Below, piece by piece: positions 46,628-55,483 of a stretch of DNA of 64,000 nt. This DNA comes from Corallococcus caeni (lineage in GTDB: Bacteria > Myxococcota > Myxococcia > Myxococcales > Myxococcaceae). The stretch spans positions 1,466,150 to 1,530,149 of the forward strand of contig NZ_BTTW01000002.1 of NCBI RefSeq assembly GCF_036245865.1, written 5' to 3'. The notes beneath the pieces were generated by a model. The model had not been told where the DNA came from. It made no database searches and worked only from the letters and a program-made list of their open reading frames with translations. How positions within the stretch are numbered: the stretch's first letter is position 1; every line of letters starts with the position of its first letter. The translations under genes and the position numbers were made by a program.

Positions 46628-49627
46628 GCAGCGGTGGCGCGCGAACAGGTCCTTCACGTAGCGGCCCAGCAGGGCCGCGTCGATGTCCGGGCACTGGAGG
46701 TCCGTGCCCGCCAGCGCGGCGCGCGTGTGGTCGGTGCGCACGCGCGGCGTGCGGTGGTGCAGCTCCAGCACCGTGCGGGTGCCGTGGTAGACCTTCTCCC
46801 GCAGGAACGCGACCAGCGGGAAGAGGGCGTTGTCCGGCCCCACCCGTCCCAGCTCCCGCAGCCACACCGCCGGGGCCACGCGGCGCACCGGGTGCCCGTG
46901 CTCGCCCAGCATGTCGAAGAGGGCGTTGTGGGAAGGCTCCTGCTCGCGCTCCGGCGCCAGGTTGTACGTGCCGCCCGGGGCCTGGGTGAGGACCAGGTGC
47001 GCGGTGGCGCTGGCCACGTAGTCCACCGGCACCGGCAGCCAGTACTTGTCCGGCAGGTCCGGCGACATGCCCAGCTGCGCGTTGCCCACCAGCAGCCGGC
47101 ACAGCATGTCGTCCGCGTTGCCAATGCCCGTGCGGCTGTGGCCCTGGATGAAGCCCGGCCGGTAGATGCTGACGGGCAGGCCGCTCTCGCGCGCGTCCAC
47201 GGCGATGCGCTCCGCGACCCACTTGGCCCGCGTGTAGCCGTTCTCGTAGACCATCAGGTCCAGCGAGCGCTCCAGCGCGAAGTCCTCGTCCACCTCCTCC
47301 AGGCCCAGCAGCGTGCCCACCGCGCCGTGGACGCTGAGCGAGGACACGTGGTGCAGCGGCTTCGCGCGGCCGTGCGCGCAGAAGGCCAGCACCTGCTGCG
47401 TGCCGGCGACGTTGGGCCGCCCCGCGTCCGCGTACGGCAGGATGTAGCTGATGCTCGCGGCCGAGTGCACCACCGCGTCGCACTGGAGCGCGAGGGCGTC
47501 ATGCACGGACGCCTCCATGCCCAGCCGCGTCCGGGTGATGTCGCCCGCCACCGCCTGGATGCGCCCGTCACGCCAGGGCAGGTGCACGCCGTACTTGCGC
47601 GCGGTGGCGCGAAGCCGCGCGCCGGCCTCCGCGTCGTCGCGGGCCCGCACGAGGCAGTGGATGCGCTCCACGCGCGGGGCCAGCGCCGCCAGCAGGTGGA
47701 TGCCCAGGAAGCCCGTCGCCCCCGTGAGCAGCAGCGTGCGCGGCGGCTGCTTCACCAGCGCGGGCACCGCGAGCAGGGGCAGGGCCGCGGAGCGCGCGTC
47801 GGTGAGCAGCGTGGCGCGCACGCCCTGGGGGCCCGCTTCGGCGGGGGCCGCGCCGGCCTCGCAGAAGGGCAGCAGCAACTGGGGCGTGGGGTGCGAGTAC
47901 ACGCGCCGCGACGGCAGTGACACGCCGAAGTCCTCCTCCACCTGCGCCAGCACGTGCGCCACGCCCAGCGAGTCGCCGCCCGCCTGGAAGAAGTGCGTGG
48001 TGGGCGTGACGGTGCCCGGGGCCGCGCGCAGGCCCCGCTCGAAGGCGCGGCACAGCCGGTCGATGGGCGCGGCGGCCGTGTCGCGAGGCTCGGACGCCGC
48101 GGCGCGGGGCTCGGACGCGGTGGCGCCCACCCAGTCCGCGGGGGGCGGCAGGGCCTGCCGGTCCACCTTGCCCAGGTGGGGCATGAGCGGCAGGCGCGGC
48201 AGCGCCACGAAGCGGTGCGGCACCATGTAGTCCGGCAGCACGACGCCCAGGTGCGCGCGCAGCGCGTCCAGGTCCACCGTGTGGCCCTCCTGCACGCTGT
48301 GGTAGGCCACCAGCAGGCCCGTCGTCTGGCCCTGCGCGTCCGTGTGCTCGAAGACCGTCACCGCCGCCTGCGCGACGCCGGGGTACGCGTACAGCGCCTG
48401 TTCGATCGCCTCCAACTCGATGCGGAAGCCGCGCAGCTTCACCTGTTGATCCATCCGGCCCAGGAACACGAGCGCCCCGTCCGCCCGCCGCGCCGCCTCG
48501 TCGCCGGTGCGGTACCACCGGGCGCCGTCCGCGTCCGTGGGGAAGCGCTCCCGCGTGCGCTCGGGCTGGTTGCGGTAGCCCTCCGCCACGCCCTCGCCGC
48601 CAATCCACACCTCGCCCGTCGCGCCCTCCGCGACGTCCCTCCCGTCCGGCCCCACCACGCGCAGCCGTACGCCCGGCAGCGCCTGGCCGATGGGTACGGG
48701 GGACTCGCCGCCCTTCACCCGGTACGCCGTCGCGCAGACCGTCCCCTCCGTGGGCCCGTAGGCGTTGAAGACGCGGCGGCCGGACGCGTGCCACCGCTCC
48801 GCGAGCGGCGCCGGGCAGCGCTCGCCCGCCATCACCACGCACGCCACGTCCGGCAGCGTGTCCACGTGCGGCCCCAGCTGCCCCAGCACCGACGGCGGCA
48901 GGCACAGGTGCGTCACGCGCTGCTGGCGCAGGTACTCCGCCATGCGCCGGCCGGGCAGCAGGTCCTCGCGCGTGCCCTGCACCACGGCGCCGCCCGCGAA
49001 CAGCGTGGGGAACACCTCCCACACCGACGCGTCGAAGTTGATGCTGGCGAACTGGAGGTGCCGCGTGTCCGGCCCCAGGCCCAGCAGCGGCGCCACGCCG
49101 CGCACCAGGTTCGAAAGCCCCCGGAAGGTGCACACCACGCCCTTGGGCTCACCGGTGCTGCCGGAGGTGTAGATGAGGTAGGCGGGCCGGTCCGGCGGCG
49201 CGTCGATGGCGTCCGGGACCTCCGCGTCCTCCGCTTCTTCCACTGCCGCCGCGTCCGCCTCCAGGAAGGGCAGCGGTGAGCCCAGCCATGTTTCCAAGAG
49301 CCCCACGGAGACGCGGTGCATGCGCTGGGTGACGACGCCGCGCAGGCCCGCGTCGCGCAGGATGCGCAGGAGCCGCTCGTCCGGGAGGAACGGATCCAAC
49401 GGCACGTAGGCCGCCCCCGCCATCCAGATGCCCAGGATGGCCGGGATGACCTCCGGCCCGGGCACCACCATCAACCCCACGCGGTCCCCGGGCTGCACGT
49501 TCCACTCGGTGCGCAGCCGGCGAGCCACCCGGGACGCCCGGCGCAGCAGCTCCGGCTGTTTCAGCACCGTGGCTCCGAAGGCGATTTCCGCGGTCGGGGG
49601 AAGACGCAGCGTGGACGGGGGGGCCAT
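46610..49627 (-). CDS. Stand-alone adenylation-thiolation-reductase (NRPS-like) enzyme
   Basis: 1005 residues in one module. Adenylation domain (1-495): YTSGSTGEPKGV 153-164, FDASVWEV 198-205, NAYGPTEG 288-295, YRTGD 372-376, KLRGFRIELEAIE 397-409 and GKVDR 486-490 (Lys487). Carrier: FFQAGGDSLG with Ser553 as phosphopantetheine site. Reductase: LLTGATGFLG 633-642, then GYTRAKWVAE as the YxxxK site. It should activate an amino acid (Asp199 is the alpha-amino anchor), load it and release it by NAD(P)H reduction as an aldehyde or alcohol. There is no condensation domain. By hand alignment the pocket code is D-A-W-C-V-A-A-V-C-K, close to Phe codes. The start at 49627 follows AAGGA. Confidence 0.92.
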   Translation of the reverse strand: MAPPSTLRLPPTAEIAFGATVLKQPELLRRASRVARRLRTEWNVQPGDRVGLMVVPGPEVIPAILGIWMAGAAYVPLDPFLPDERLLRILRDAGLRGVVTQRMHRVSVGLLETWLGSPLPFLEADAAAVEEAEDAEVPDAIDAPPDRPAYLIYTSGSTGEPKGVVCTFRGLSNLVRGVAPLLGLGPDTRHLQFASINFDASVWEVFPTLFAGGAVVQGTREDLLPGRRMAEYLRQQRVTHLCLPPSVLGQLGPHVDTLPDVACVVMAGERCPAPLAERWHASGRRVFNAYGPTEGTVCATAYRVKGGESPVPIGQALPGVRLRVVGPDGRDVAEGATGEVWIGGEGVAEGYRNQPERTRERFPTDADGARWYRTGDEAARRADGALVFLGRMDQQVKLRGFRIELEAIEQALYAYPGVAQAAVTVFEHTDAQGQTTGLLVAYHSVQEGHTVDLDALRAHLGVVLPDYMVPHRFVALPRLPLMPHLGKVDRQALPPPADWVGATASEPRAAASEPRDTAAAPIDRLCRAFERGLRAAPGTVTPTTHFFQAGGDSLGVAHVLAQVEEDFGVSLPSRRVYSHPTPQLLLPFCEAGAAPAEAGPQGVRATLLTDARSAALPLLAVPALVKQPPRTLLLTGATGFLGIHLLAALAPRVERIHCLVRARDDAEAGARLRATARKYGVHLPWRDGRIQAVAGDITRTRLGMEASVHDALALQCDAVVHSAASISYILPYADAGRPNVAGTQQVLAFCAHGRAKPLHHVSSLSVHGAVGTLLGLEEVDEDFALERSLDLMVYENGYTRAKWVAERIAVDARESGLPVSIYRPGFIQGHSRTGIGNADDMLCRLLVGNAQLGMSPDLPDKYWLPVPVDYVASATAHLVLTQAPGGTYNLAPEREQEPSHNALFDMLGEHGHPVRRVAPAVWLRELGRVGPDNALFPLVAFLREKVYHGTRTVLELHHRTPRVRTDHTRAALAGTDLQCPDIDAALLGRYVKDLFARHRCAAIAA

Positions 49628-49996
49628 GGTGCATTCCTTGGATGTAGTCACTCGCGCGGCGGGGGACTCGCGCGTGAAAAGTCTAAAGACTGGCAGCGCC
49701 CGCGCAATACGTGGGAACCACGCGGTGATACACGCTGAGTCTTGATTGCGACACACGGGCTCGGGTCATCCGCGCCCCCGTCTCTCCCCGAGGACGTCCG
49801 CACCCTGCGTGTGTCATTCCTGTCTGGATATATCTTTGGAACGACGCGGGCGCGTATCACCACGCCGGTGTGACGGTGTCTGTCTTTTTCCCGTGGGGGT
49901 GTGCCGCTGGTGGGTGCGACCTGATTCGTCGGGGTGGCGCCGCACCCCCTGGCGCGCTGGATGATTCAGGCGGGCTGGGCTGTAGTGGAGGACCGG
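49628..49996. other. Divergent intergenic region with an inverted repeat
   Basis: 369 bp without a supportable gene, between the A-T-R gene and a small gene. It holds the inverted repeat CGTGG-GAA-CCACG (49710-49722), 83-95 bp upstream of the A-T-R start, and an A/T-rich patch (GGATATATCTTTGG, near 49826-49839). Both promoters probably lie here. No regulator can be assigned. Confidence 0.5.
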
Positions 49997-50413
49997 ATGC
50001 CTTCGCTACGACACGCCTTCCTGCTCAACGCCGTGCGCGAGCTTGGCCGCTCGGTGCCGGACATCGCCCGGACGCGGGCCTCGTGGGACGCGTGCCTGGA
50101 GCGGATCCGCGAGGCGTGCACCACGACGCTGGGCATGGAGTACGACACGCTCGCCCGCTTCGACGCGCGCTCCGTCGTCAGCCTCTTCACCCACCCGGAG
50201 CAGGCGCGCATCCTCGCCCGGCTGGTGGATGAGCGGGCCCGCCTGTGCGAGGCCCACGGCCGGTACGCGGACGCGCTGGCGGACAGCGTCTACGCGGGCC
50301 AGCTCCTCATGTGTTCGCGCGCCCGCTTCGGCCTGCCCCGGGACGCCCGCGCCGCGGACGTCCTGGAGCGCGAGGCGGGGACGCCCTCGCCCCTGCCTCC
50401 TTTAGAAGAGTGA
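49997..50413 (+). CDS. Small hypothetical helical protein
   Basis: 138 residues from the ATG with GGAGG 6 bases upstream; the frame is open to a GTG at 49934, which has no ribosome binding site. The protein appears all-helical and charged (for example DIARTRASWDACLERIREA). It has no signal peptide, membrane segment or known motif. It is divergent from the A-T-R gene and converges on the oxidoreductase gene, 9 bp away. I do not recognise it. Confidence 0.6.
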   Translation: MPSLRHAFLLNAVRELGRSVPDIARTRASWDACLERIREACTTTLGMEYDTLARFDARSVVSLFTHPEQARILARLVDERARLCEAHGRYADALADSVYAGQLLMCSRARFGLPRDARAADVLEREAGTPSPLPPLEE

Positions 50414-50422
50414 CGCGAGGCC

Positions 50423-51397
50423 TCAGCCCGCCTTCACCTTCAGGACGACCTTGCCCACGGCCTGGCGCGACTCCAGCTCGCGCAGCGCCTGTGCCCCCTC
50501 CTCGAAGGGGAAGACGCGCCCCACCACCGGGTTGACGACGCCGCGCGCCGCGAGCGCCTCCAGGTCCTTCGCGATGGCGCCCGTCACCTCTGGCGCCTGC
50601 ATCAGGAAGGAGCCCCACGCCACGCCCACCACGGAGACGTTGCGCAGCAAGAGCCGGTTCACGGCCACGGACGGAATCTGGCCGCTGGCGAAGCCCACCA
50701 CCAGAAGCCGTCCCTCCGGCGCCAGCACCTTGAGGCTCTTGTCGAAGACGTCGCCGCCCACGGGGTCCAACACCACGTCCGCGCCCCGGCCGTCCGTGGC
50801 CTCGCGCACGCCGGCCTGGAAGTCCTTCAAGAGGAGCACGCCGTCCGCGCCCGCGCGCCTCGCCACCTCCGCCTTGCGCTCGTCGCCCACCACCGCCAGC
50901 ACGCGCGCCCCGGCGCCCTTCGCCACCTGCACGGCCGCGGTGCCCACGCCGCCCGCCGCGCCGTGCACGAGCACCGTCTCCCCCGCGCGCACCTGCCCGC
51001 GCCGGTGCAGCGCGAAGTGCGCCGTGTGGTAGTTCATCACCACGCCCGCCGCCTGCTCGAAGCTCCACGCCTCCGGAATGGGGAAGGCCAGCTCCGGCGC
51101 CACCACGCAGGCCTCCGCGAAGCCGCCCAGCGTGAAGGAGAAGCCCATCACCCGGTCGCCGGGCTTCACCCGCGCCCCCGCCGGCGCGGCGCGCACCACG
51201 CCCGCCACCTCCACCCCCGGCACGAAGGGCACCTCCGGCTTCAGCTGGTACTGGCCGTGGGTGAGCAGCAGATCCGGGAAGCTCACCCCGGCCGCCACCA
51301 CATCAATGAGCACTCCGTCCCCGGCCTCCGGCTCCGGGACGTCCACCATCTCCAGGCCCTCCGGTCCCGTCAGCCGCTGAAGCTGCAATGCGCGCAT
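50423..51397 (-). CDS. NADPH:quinone oxidoreductase family protein (MDR, zinc-free)
   Basis: 324 residues. GroES-like N-terminal part: PFVPGVEVAGVV and VKPGDRVMG. The Rossmann part has VLVHGAAGGVGTAAVQVAK near 145-163 with the AAGGVG loop, typical of NADPH quinone reductases. The catalytic zinc ligands of alcohol dehydrogenases are absent. It reduces quinones or enals with NADPH. The ATG at 51397 has GGAGG 8 bases upstream. The physiological substrate is unknown. Confidence 0.92.
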   Translation of the reverse strand: MRALQLQRLTGPEGLEMVDVPEPEAGDGVLIDVVAAGVSFPDLLLTHGQYQLKPEVPFVPGVEVAGVVRAAPAGARVKPGDRVMGFSFTLGGFAEACVVAPELAFPIPEAWSFEQAAGVVMNYHTAHFALHRRGQVRAGETVLVHGAAGGVGTAAVQVAKGAGARVLAVVGDERKAEVARRAGADGVLLLKDFQAGVREATDGRGADVVLDPVGGDVFDKSLKVLAPEGRLLVVGFASGQIPSVAVNRLLLRNVSVVGVAWGSFLMQAPEVTGAIAKDLEALAARGVVNPVVGRVFPFEEGAQALRELESRQAVGKVVLKVKAG

Positions 51398-51645
51398 GTG
51401 CGTCGCCTCCCTTCGGCGGGACGCTAGCCCGCCCGCCCCGCCCCAAGGGGGCCCCTCCGTGTCGCCGGTGACACGGGACCCACCCGGGTCGGGAATAAAT
51501 GAGACGGCAATTTCTCCCCGTCGTTCACTCATTGCACGCATCCGCCGACAGGTGCTTCAACCATGAAGTAACCGCCTTACCGGTTTGAAGCATCCACCCC
51601 GTTTCCGCCGGGTTGCGTGAGTCCCTCCGTCATTTCAAGCAGTTG

Positions 51646-51658
51646 CGAGATAATCTCG
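51646..51658. promoter_or_regulatory. Palindrome upstream of the M4 protease gene
   Basis: CGAGAT-A-ATCTCG is a perfect inverted repeat 103-115 bp upstream of the protease start. It lies in a clearly A/T-richer stretch (about 51600-51750) of the 363-bp gap 51398-51760, where nothing codes. A regulator site is plausible, identity unknown. AGGAGG at 51750-51755 is the protease ribosome binding site. Confidence 0.35.
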
Positions 51659-51760
51659 AAGTCTGAGAAACGACGTAAAGGTAGAATTCTCGCCTGTACT
51701 TGAAATACGCGCCTCTCTTGTGGCACAGTGTTTTCTAATCTTTCCCCTTAGGAGGATTAC

Positions 51761-54019
51761 ATGTACGAGAAGCGAGTATTCGGCGCCCTGGGTGCCGCAG
51801 CCCTGTCCCTGATGGTTGGCGCTTGCACTGACGGCGCCCCGGCCTCGAACACGGAGGACGCGAACGTCCAGAAGGCTTCCGCCAACCTGGCGGCGGGCCA
51901 GAAGGTCATCGCGGCGGACTCCGACGCGGTCCCCACCTTCCTCACCGGTTCCTTTGGTTCCGTTCCCGCTCCCTCGGCCATCCAGGGCATCGCGGCCCAG
52001 CAGCAGCTGGCGCCGGTGCTCGCGGGCGTGGCTCCGCTGTTCCGCCTGGACCCGAACGACCTGTTCCTGAAGAAGGCCTACGTCGGCTTCGACGGTGACA
52101 CCCACTTCCGTTACGGCGTGACCAAGAACGGCATCGTCGTGGACGGCGCCGAAGTCCGCCTGCACGCCCGCAACGGCTCCGTGTTCGCGGTGAACACCAA
52201 CGCCCGTGGCGACCTGAAGGCGGAGGCCAAGGCCTCCATCGCGTCCGAGGCGGCCATCGCGGCGGCCATCGGTGATCGCGGCTCCCCGGAGCGCGCGTCC
52301 TCCAACGCGGAGCCCCAGCTGGTCTACCGCCGCTCGGGTGACGAGCTCATCCTGTCCTACGTGGTCCGCGTCCAGGGCGAGCTGAAGGACAGCACCCCGG
52401 TGGATGACTCCGTGTACGTGAACGCCAAGACGGGCGACGTCTTCGAGCGCGTTCCGCACATCCACTCGGCGAAGAACCGCCAGGTCAACGACATGCAGCA
52501 CCGCACGAACGTCCCCACGGGCGGCGTGCGCGCCCGGTGGGAGGGTGACCCGGCCCACGCCGACGCGGTGGTGAACAACAACTACAACCACCTGGGCACG
52601 GTCTACGACTGCTACCAGAACCTGTTCGGCCGCGACTCCATCAACAACGCGGGCGCGACGCTGAAGAGCTTCGTCCACTACAGCAACAACTACGTCAACG
52701 CCTACTGGGACGGCACCCAGATGGTGTACGGCGATGGCGACGGCGTGAACGCCTCCAACCTGGCGAACTCGCTGGACGTGACGGCGCACGAGCTGACGCA
52801 CGCCGTGACGGAGAACGAGTCCAACCTCACCTACTCCGGTGAGTCCGGCGGCCTCAACGAGTCCCTGTCCGACATCTTCGGCGCGGTCTGCGAGTGGTAC
52901 GGCAAGGGCAAGGTCATCGACGACGGCACCTGGATCGTCGGCGACGACGTCTGGACCCCGAGCATCCCGGGTGACGGCCTGCGCTACATGAAGAACCCCA
53001 CGCTGGACGGGGACTCGCTCGACTACTACCCGGACTACGGCTCGGGCGTGGACGTGCACTACAGCTCCGGTATCTCCAACCTGGCGTTCTACCTGATGTC
53101 CGAGGGTGGCACGCACCCGCGCGCCAAGACGACCCAGGTCGTCACGGGCATCGGCTTCGAGAAGGCCGCCCGCGTCTTCTACAAGATCAACGCCGACCTC
53201 CTGGTCGCGTCCTCGAACTTCGAGGCGGCCAAGACGGCCTCCGAGCAGGCCGCGACGCAGCTGGGCTTCACCGCGGCGGAGATCGCCTCGGTGGGCAACG
53301 CCTGGAAGGCCGTGGGCGTGGGCGTGCCCGTGCCTCCTCCGGTCACCACGCCGATCGAGAAGGGCGTGCCCGTGACGGGCATCTCCGGCACCTCCGGCAG
53401 CAAGGTGTACTACTCCGTGACGATCCCCGAGGGCGCCACGGACGTGACCTTCACGCTGTCCGGTGGCACGGGTGACGCGGACCTCTACGTCCGCAAGAAC
53501 AACGCCCCGACGGACTCCCTGTACGACTGCCGTCCGTACAAGTCCGGCAACAGCGAGGTCTGCGCCTTCCCGACCTCCGGCCCCAAGGGCATCTGGTACG
53601 TGATGATCAAGGGCTTCACGTCCTACGCGAACACCAGCCTGTCCGTGACCTGGAAGGGTGGCTTCGTGGACATCGGCAACGAGACCCGCATCGAGAACCT
53701 CTCGGGCGTGCCGGGCTCCGCGCAGACCTTCATCATCGACGTGCCCGAGTTCAAGAAGGACTCCGGCATCAACACCCTGTCCGTCGCCCTGGGCGAGGGT
53801 GAGGGCAACGCGGACCTCTACGTCCGCGCCGCCGCCGCCCCGACGCAGTTCGAGTACAACTGCCGTGGCGTGAAGGAGAGCGCGACGGAGAGCTGCATCC
53901 TGCGCAACATCCCGGCGGGCAAGTACTACATCACCGTGTTCGGCGTGCCGAGCCTGGTGGACACCACGGTCAACGGCTACATCAAGACCGTGCTCGCGGC
54001 CTCCTACAAGGTCCCGTAG
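51761..54019 (+). CDS. Secreted M4 (thermolysin-like) metalloprotease with two PPC domains
   Basis: 752 residues. The lipoprotein-type signal ends LMVGAC near residue 22. A propeptide of FTP/PepSY type (about 40-210) includes VVDGAEVRLHARNGSV. The catalytic domain has HELTH (343-347), third zinc ligand Glu367 in NESLSDIFGA and catalytic His433 in VDVHYSSGI. Two PPC domains follow (about 540-625 and 650-740), each with an NADLYVR or DADLYVR strand and Cys pairs. PPC domains are usually cut off after export. It degrades proteins outside the cell. AGGAGG lies 5 bases before the ATG, and a strong terminator follows. Confidence 0.96.
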   Translation: MYEKRVFGALGAAALSLMVGACTDGAPASNTEDANVQKASANLAAGQKVIAADSDAVPTFLTGSFGSVPAPSAIQGIAAQQQLAPVLAGVAPLFRLDPNDLFLKKAYVGFDGDTHFRYGVTKNGIVVDGAEVRLHARNGSVFAVNTNARGDLKAEAKASIASEAAIAAAIGDRGSPERASSNAEPQLVYRRSGDELILSYVVRVQGELKDSTPVDDSVYVNAKTGDVFERVPHIHSAKNRQVNDMQHRTNVPTGGVRARWEGDPAHADAVVNNNYNHLGTVYDCYQNLFGRDSINNAGATLKSFVHYSNNYVNAYWDGTQMVYGDGDGVNASNLANSLDVTAHELTHAVTENESNLTYSGESGGLNESLSDIFGAVCEWYGKGKVIDDGTWIVGDDVWTPSIPGDGLRYMKNPTLDGDSLDYYPDYGSGVDVHYSSGISNLAFYLMSEGGTHPRAKTTQVVTGIGFEKAARVFYKINADLLVASSNFEAAKTASEQAATQLGFTAAEIASVGNAWKAVGVGVPVPPPVTTPIEKGVPVTGISGTSGSKVYYSVTIPEGATDVTFTLSGGTGDADLYVRKNNAPTDSLYDCRPYKSGNSEVCAFPTSGPKGIWYVMIKGFTSYANTSLSVTWKGGFVDIGNETRIENLSGVPGSAQTFIIDVPEFKKDSGINTLSVALGEGEGNADLYVRAAAAPTQFEYNCRGVKESATESCILRNIPAGKYYITVFGVPSLVDTTVNGYIKTVLAASYKVP

Positions 54020-54065
54020 TGCCTGAAGGCGCGGGGCGCGGCGAAGGTGCCGCGCTCCGTTCCTG

Positions 54066-54112
54066 AGACCCCGGGCTCCCGCTTCCTCGCGGGACCCGGG
54101 GTTCTTTTTTTG
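54066..54112 (+). terminator. Rho-independent terminator after the M4 protease
   Basis: ACCCCGGG with TCCCGC pairs with GCGGGA and CCCGGGGT (one bulged base) around a short loop, followed by a run of T (54104-54111). It is the clearest intrinsic terminator in the window. Confidence 0.9.
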
Positions 54113-54137
54113 TCCCGTCACGGCCAACGACGGCGCT

Positions 54138-55418
54138 TCAGTGCGCCATGCCCGCCGCGCGCGCGGGTGTCAGGCGCATGGACTGGACACGGCCGTAGGT
54201 GAGCGAGCGCCACAGCCACTCCACCGGGCCGAAGCGGAAGCGCGCCAGCCACCAGTGGCTGAAGGCGAGCTGCCCCGCGAAGAGGACCGCGCAGAAGAGC
54301 ACCGTGCGCGACGGCGGCGTGCGGGCGATGAGCCCCAGGCCCCAGCCGTCGTACAGGCAGAGGCTCATCACGGACTGCATGAGGTAGCTGGTCAGCGCCA
54401 TGCGGCCCGCGGGCTCGAACACGCCCAGCACCTTGCGCCAGCGCTCCCTCTGGAAGAGCAGCGCGAAGGCGGCCGCGTAGCCCGTGCCCATGAAGAGGTA
54501 GCCCACGTCGCGCGGGGTGCGCAGCCACGCCAGCCACCCCGGCGGGCTGGCCACGCCCCGGTAGACGAGGTTGAGCACCAGCACGAGCAGCCCGATGGTG
54601 GTGCCCACCCCCAGCCCCCAGGCCGCCAGCCGCCGCAGCAGCGGGCGGTGGCGCTCCACGTCCTGGATGAGCCCGCGGCGTCCGGCCCACAGGCCCAGCA
54701 GGAAGCGGCCCAGGACGATGGACAGCAGCAGCGGGCGGCTGGGGTTGTTCATCCCCGCCCAGCCGAAGCGCACGTTGGCCCACTGGGTGGTCAGCACGGA
54801 GTCGCTGGACAGGCCGGCGAGGAACTCCGCGCGGTGGGCCGCCTCCGCGTCCCGCGTGGCCTTCTGGGCGCGCTCCGCCTCCGCCGCGCCGTGGAGCACC
54901 GCCGGGAGCACCCGCTGTCCGACGGTGAAGGTGATGGGAAACGCGAACAGGAGCACCGCTGCCCAGCGGAGCACCGCCTTGTCGGAGCACTTGCGGAACG
55001 GCAGCAGCATGAAGCCCACCACCGCGTACGTGGCGAGGATGTCCCCCACCCACACCCCGAACATGTGGACCAGGCCGATGCCCAGCAGCACGGCCAGCCG
55101 GCGCCGGTACACCGGCACGATGGACACCCCTCGTCCTTCCGCGCGCGTCAGCTGCAGCGCGAACCCCAGCCCGAAGAGGAAGGTGAAGAGGGTGACGAAC
55201 TTCTGGTCGATGAGCAGGCCGAAGAGCGAGTTGACCGCGACGTCCAGCGGGGCGGCCCCCAGCGCCAGGGACTGCTCGCGCGGAAGGAGTATCCGGCCGT
55301 TGAACGAGGTCAGGCTGTTGGAGATGAAGACGCCCACCAGCGCGAAGCCGCGCAGGGCGTCCAGGGCGTGGACGCGCTCGGAGTGCTCGGTGGGACCTGC
55401 GGAGGGTGTTTCTGACAT
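54138..55418 (-). CDS. DUF418/YeiB-family membrane protein, copy 2
   Basis: 426 residues. The N-terminus has HALDALRGFALVGVFISNSL, typical of the family, and about ten membrane helices follow. The C-terminal DUF418 region contains GRMALTSYLMQSV and FSHWWLARFRFGPVEWLWRSLTYG. The role is unknown; an acyltransferase-like membrane fold has been suggested because of similarity to Acyl_transf_3 proteins. It is a close paralogue of the next gene upstream, 65 bp away on the same strand. Confidence 0.9.
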   Translation of the reverse strand: MSETPSAGPTEHSERVHALDALRGFALVGVFISNSLTSFNGRILLPREQSLALGAAPLDVAVNSLFGLLIDQKFVTLFTFLFGLGFALQLTRAEGRGVSIVPVYRRRLAVLLGIGLVHMFGVWVGDILATYAVVGFMLLPFRKCSDKAVLRWAAVLLFAFPITFTVGQRVLPAVLHGAAEAERAQKATRDAEAAHRAEFLAGLSSDSVLTTQWANVRFGWAGMNNPSRPLLLSIVLGRFLLGLWAGRRGLIQDVERHRPLLRRLAAWGLGVGTTIGLLVLVLNLVYRGVASPPGWLAWLRTPRDVGYLFMGTGYAAAFALLFQRERWRKVLGVFEPAGRMALTSYLMQSVMSLCLYDGWGLGLIARTPPSRTVLFCAVLFAGQLAFSHWWLARFRFGPVEWLWRSLTYGRVQSMRLTPARAAGMAH

Positions 55419-55483
55419 GCCGCGGACTACACGCTGGCGCCCTTGGCAGCGTCAAACGCGCCCCCTGTCCGGACCGCGGGCTT

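Noticed and set aside
51719..51736. Sigma-54-like promoter TGGCAC-N5-TTTCT before the M4 protease
   Set aside because: The -12 element lacks the GC, and the implied transcript start (about 51747) would leave almost no leader before the ribosome binding site.
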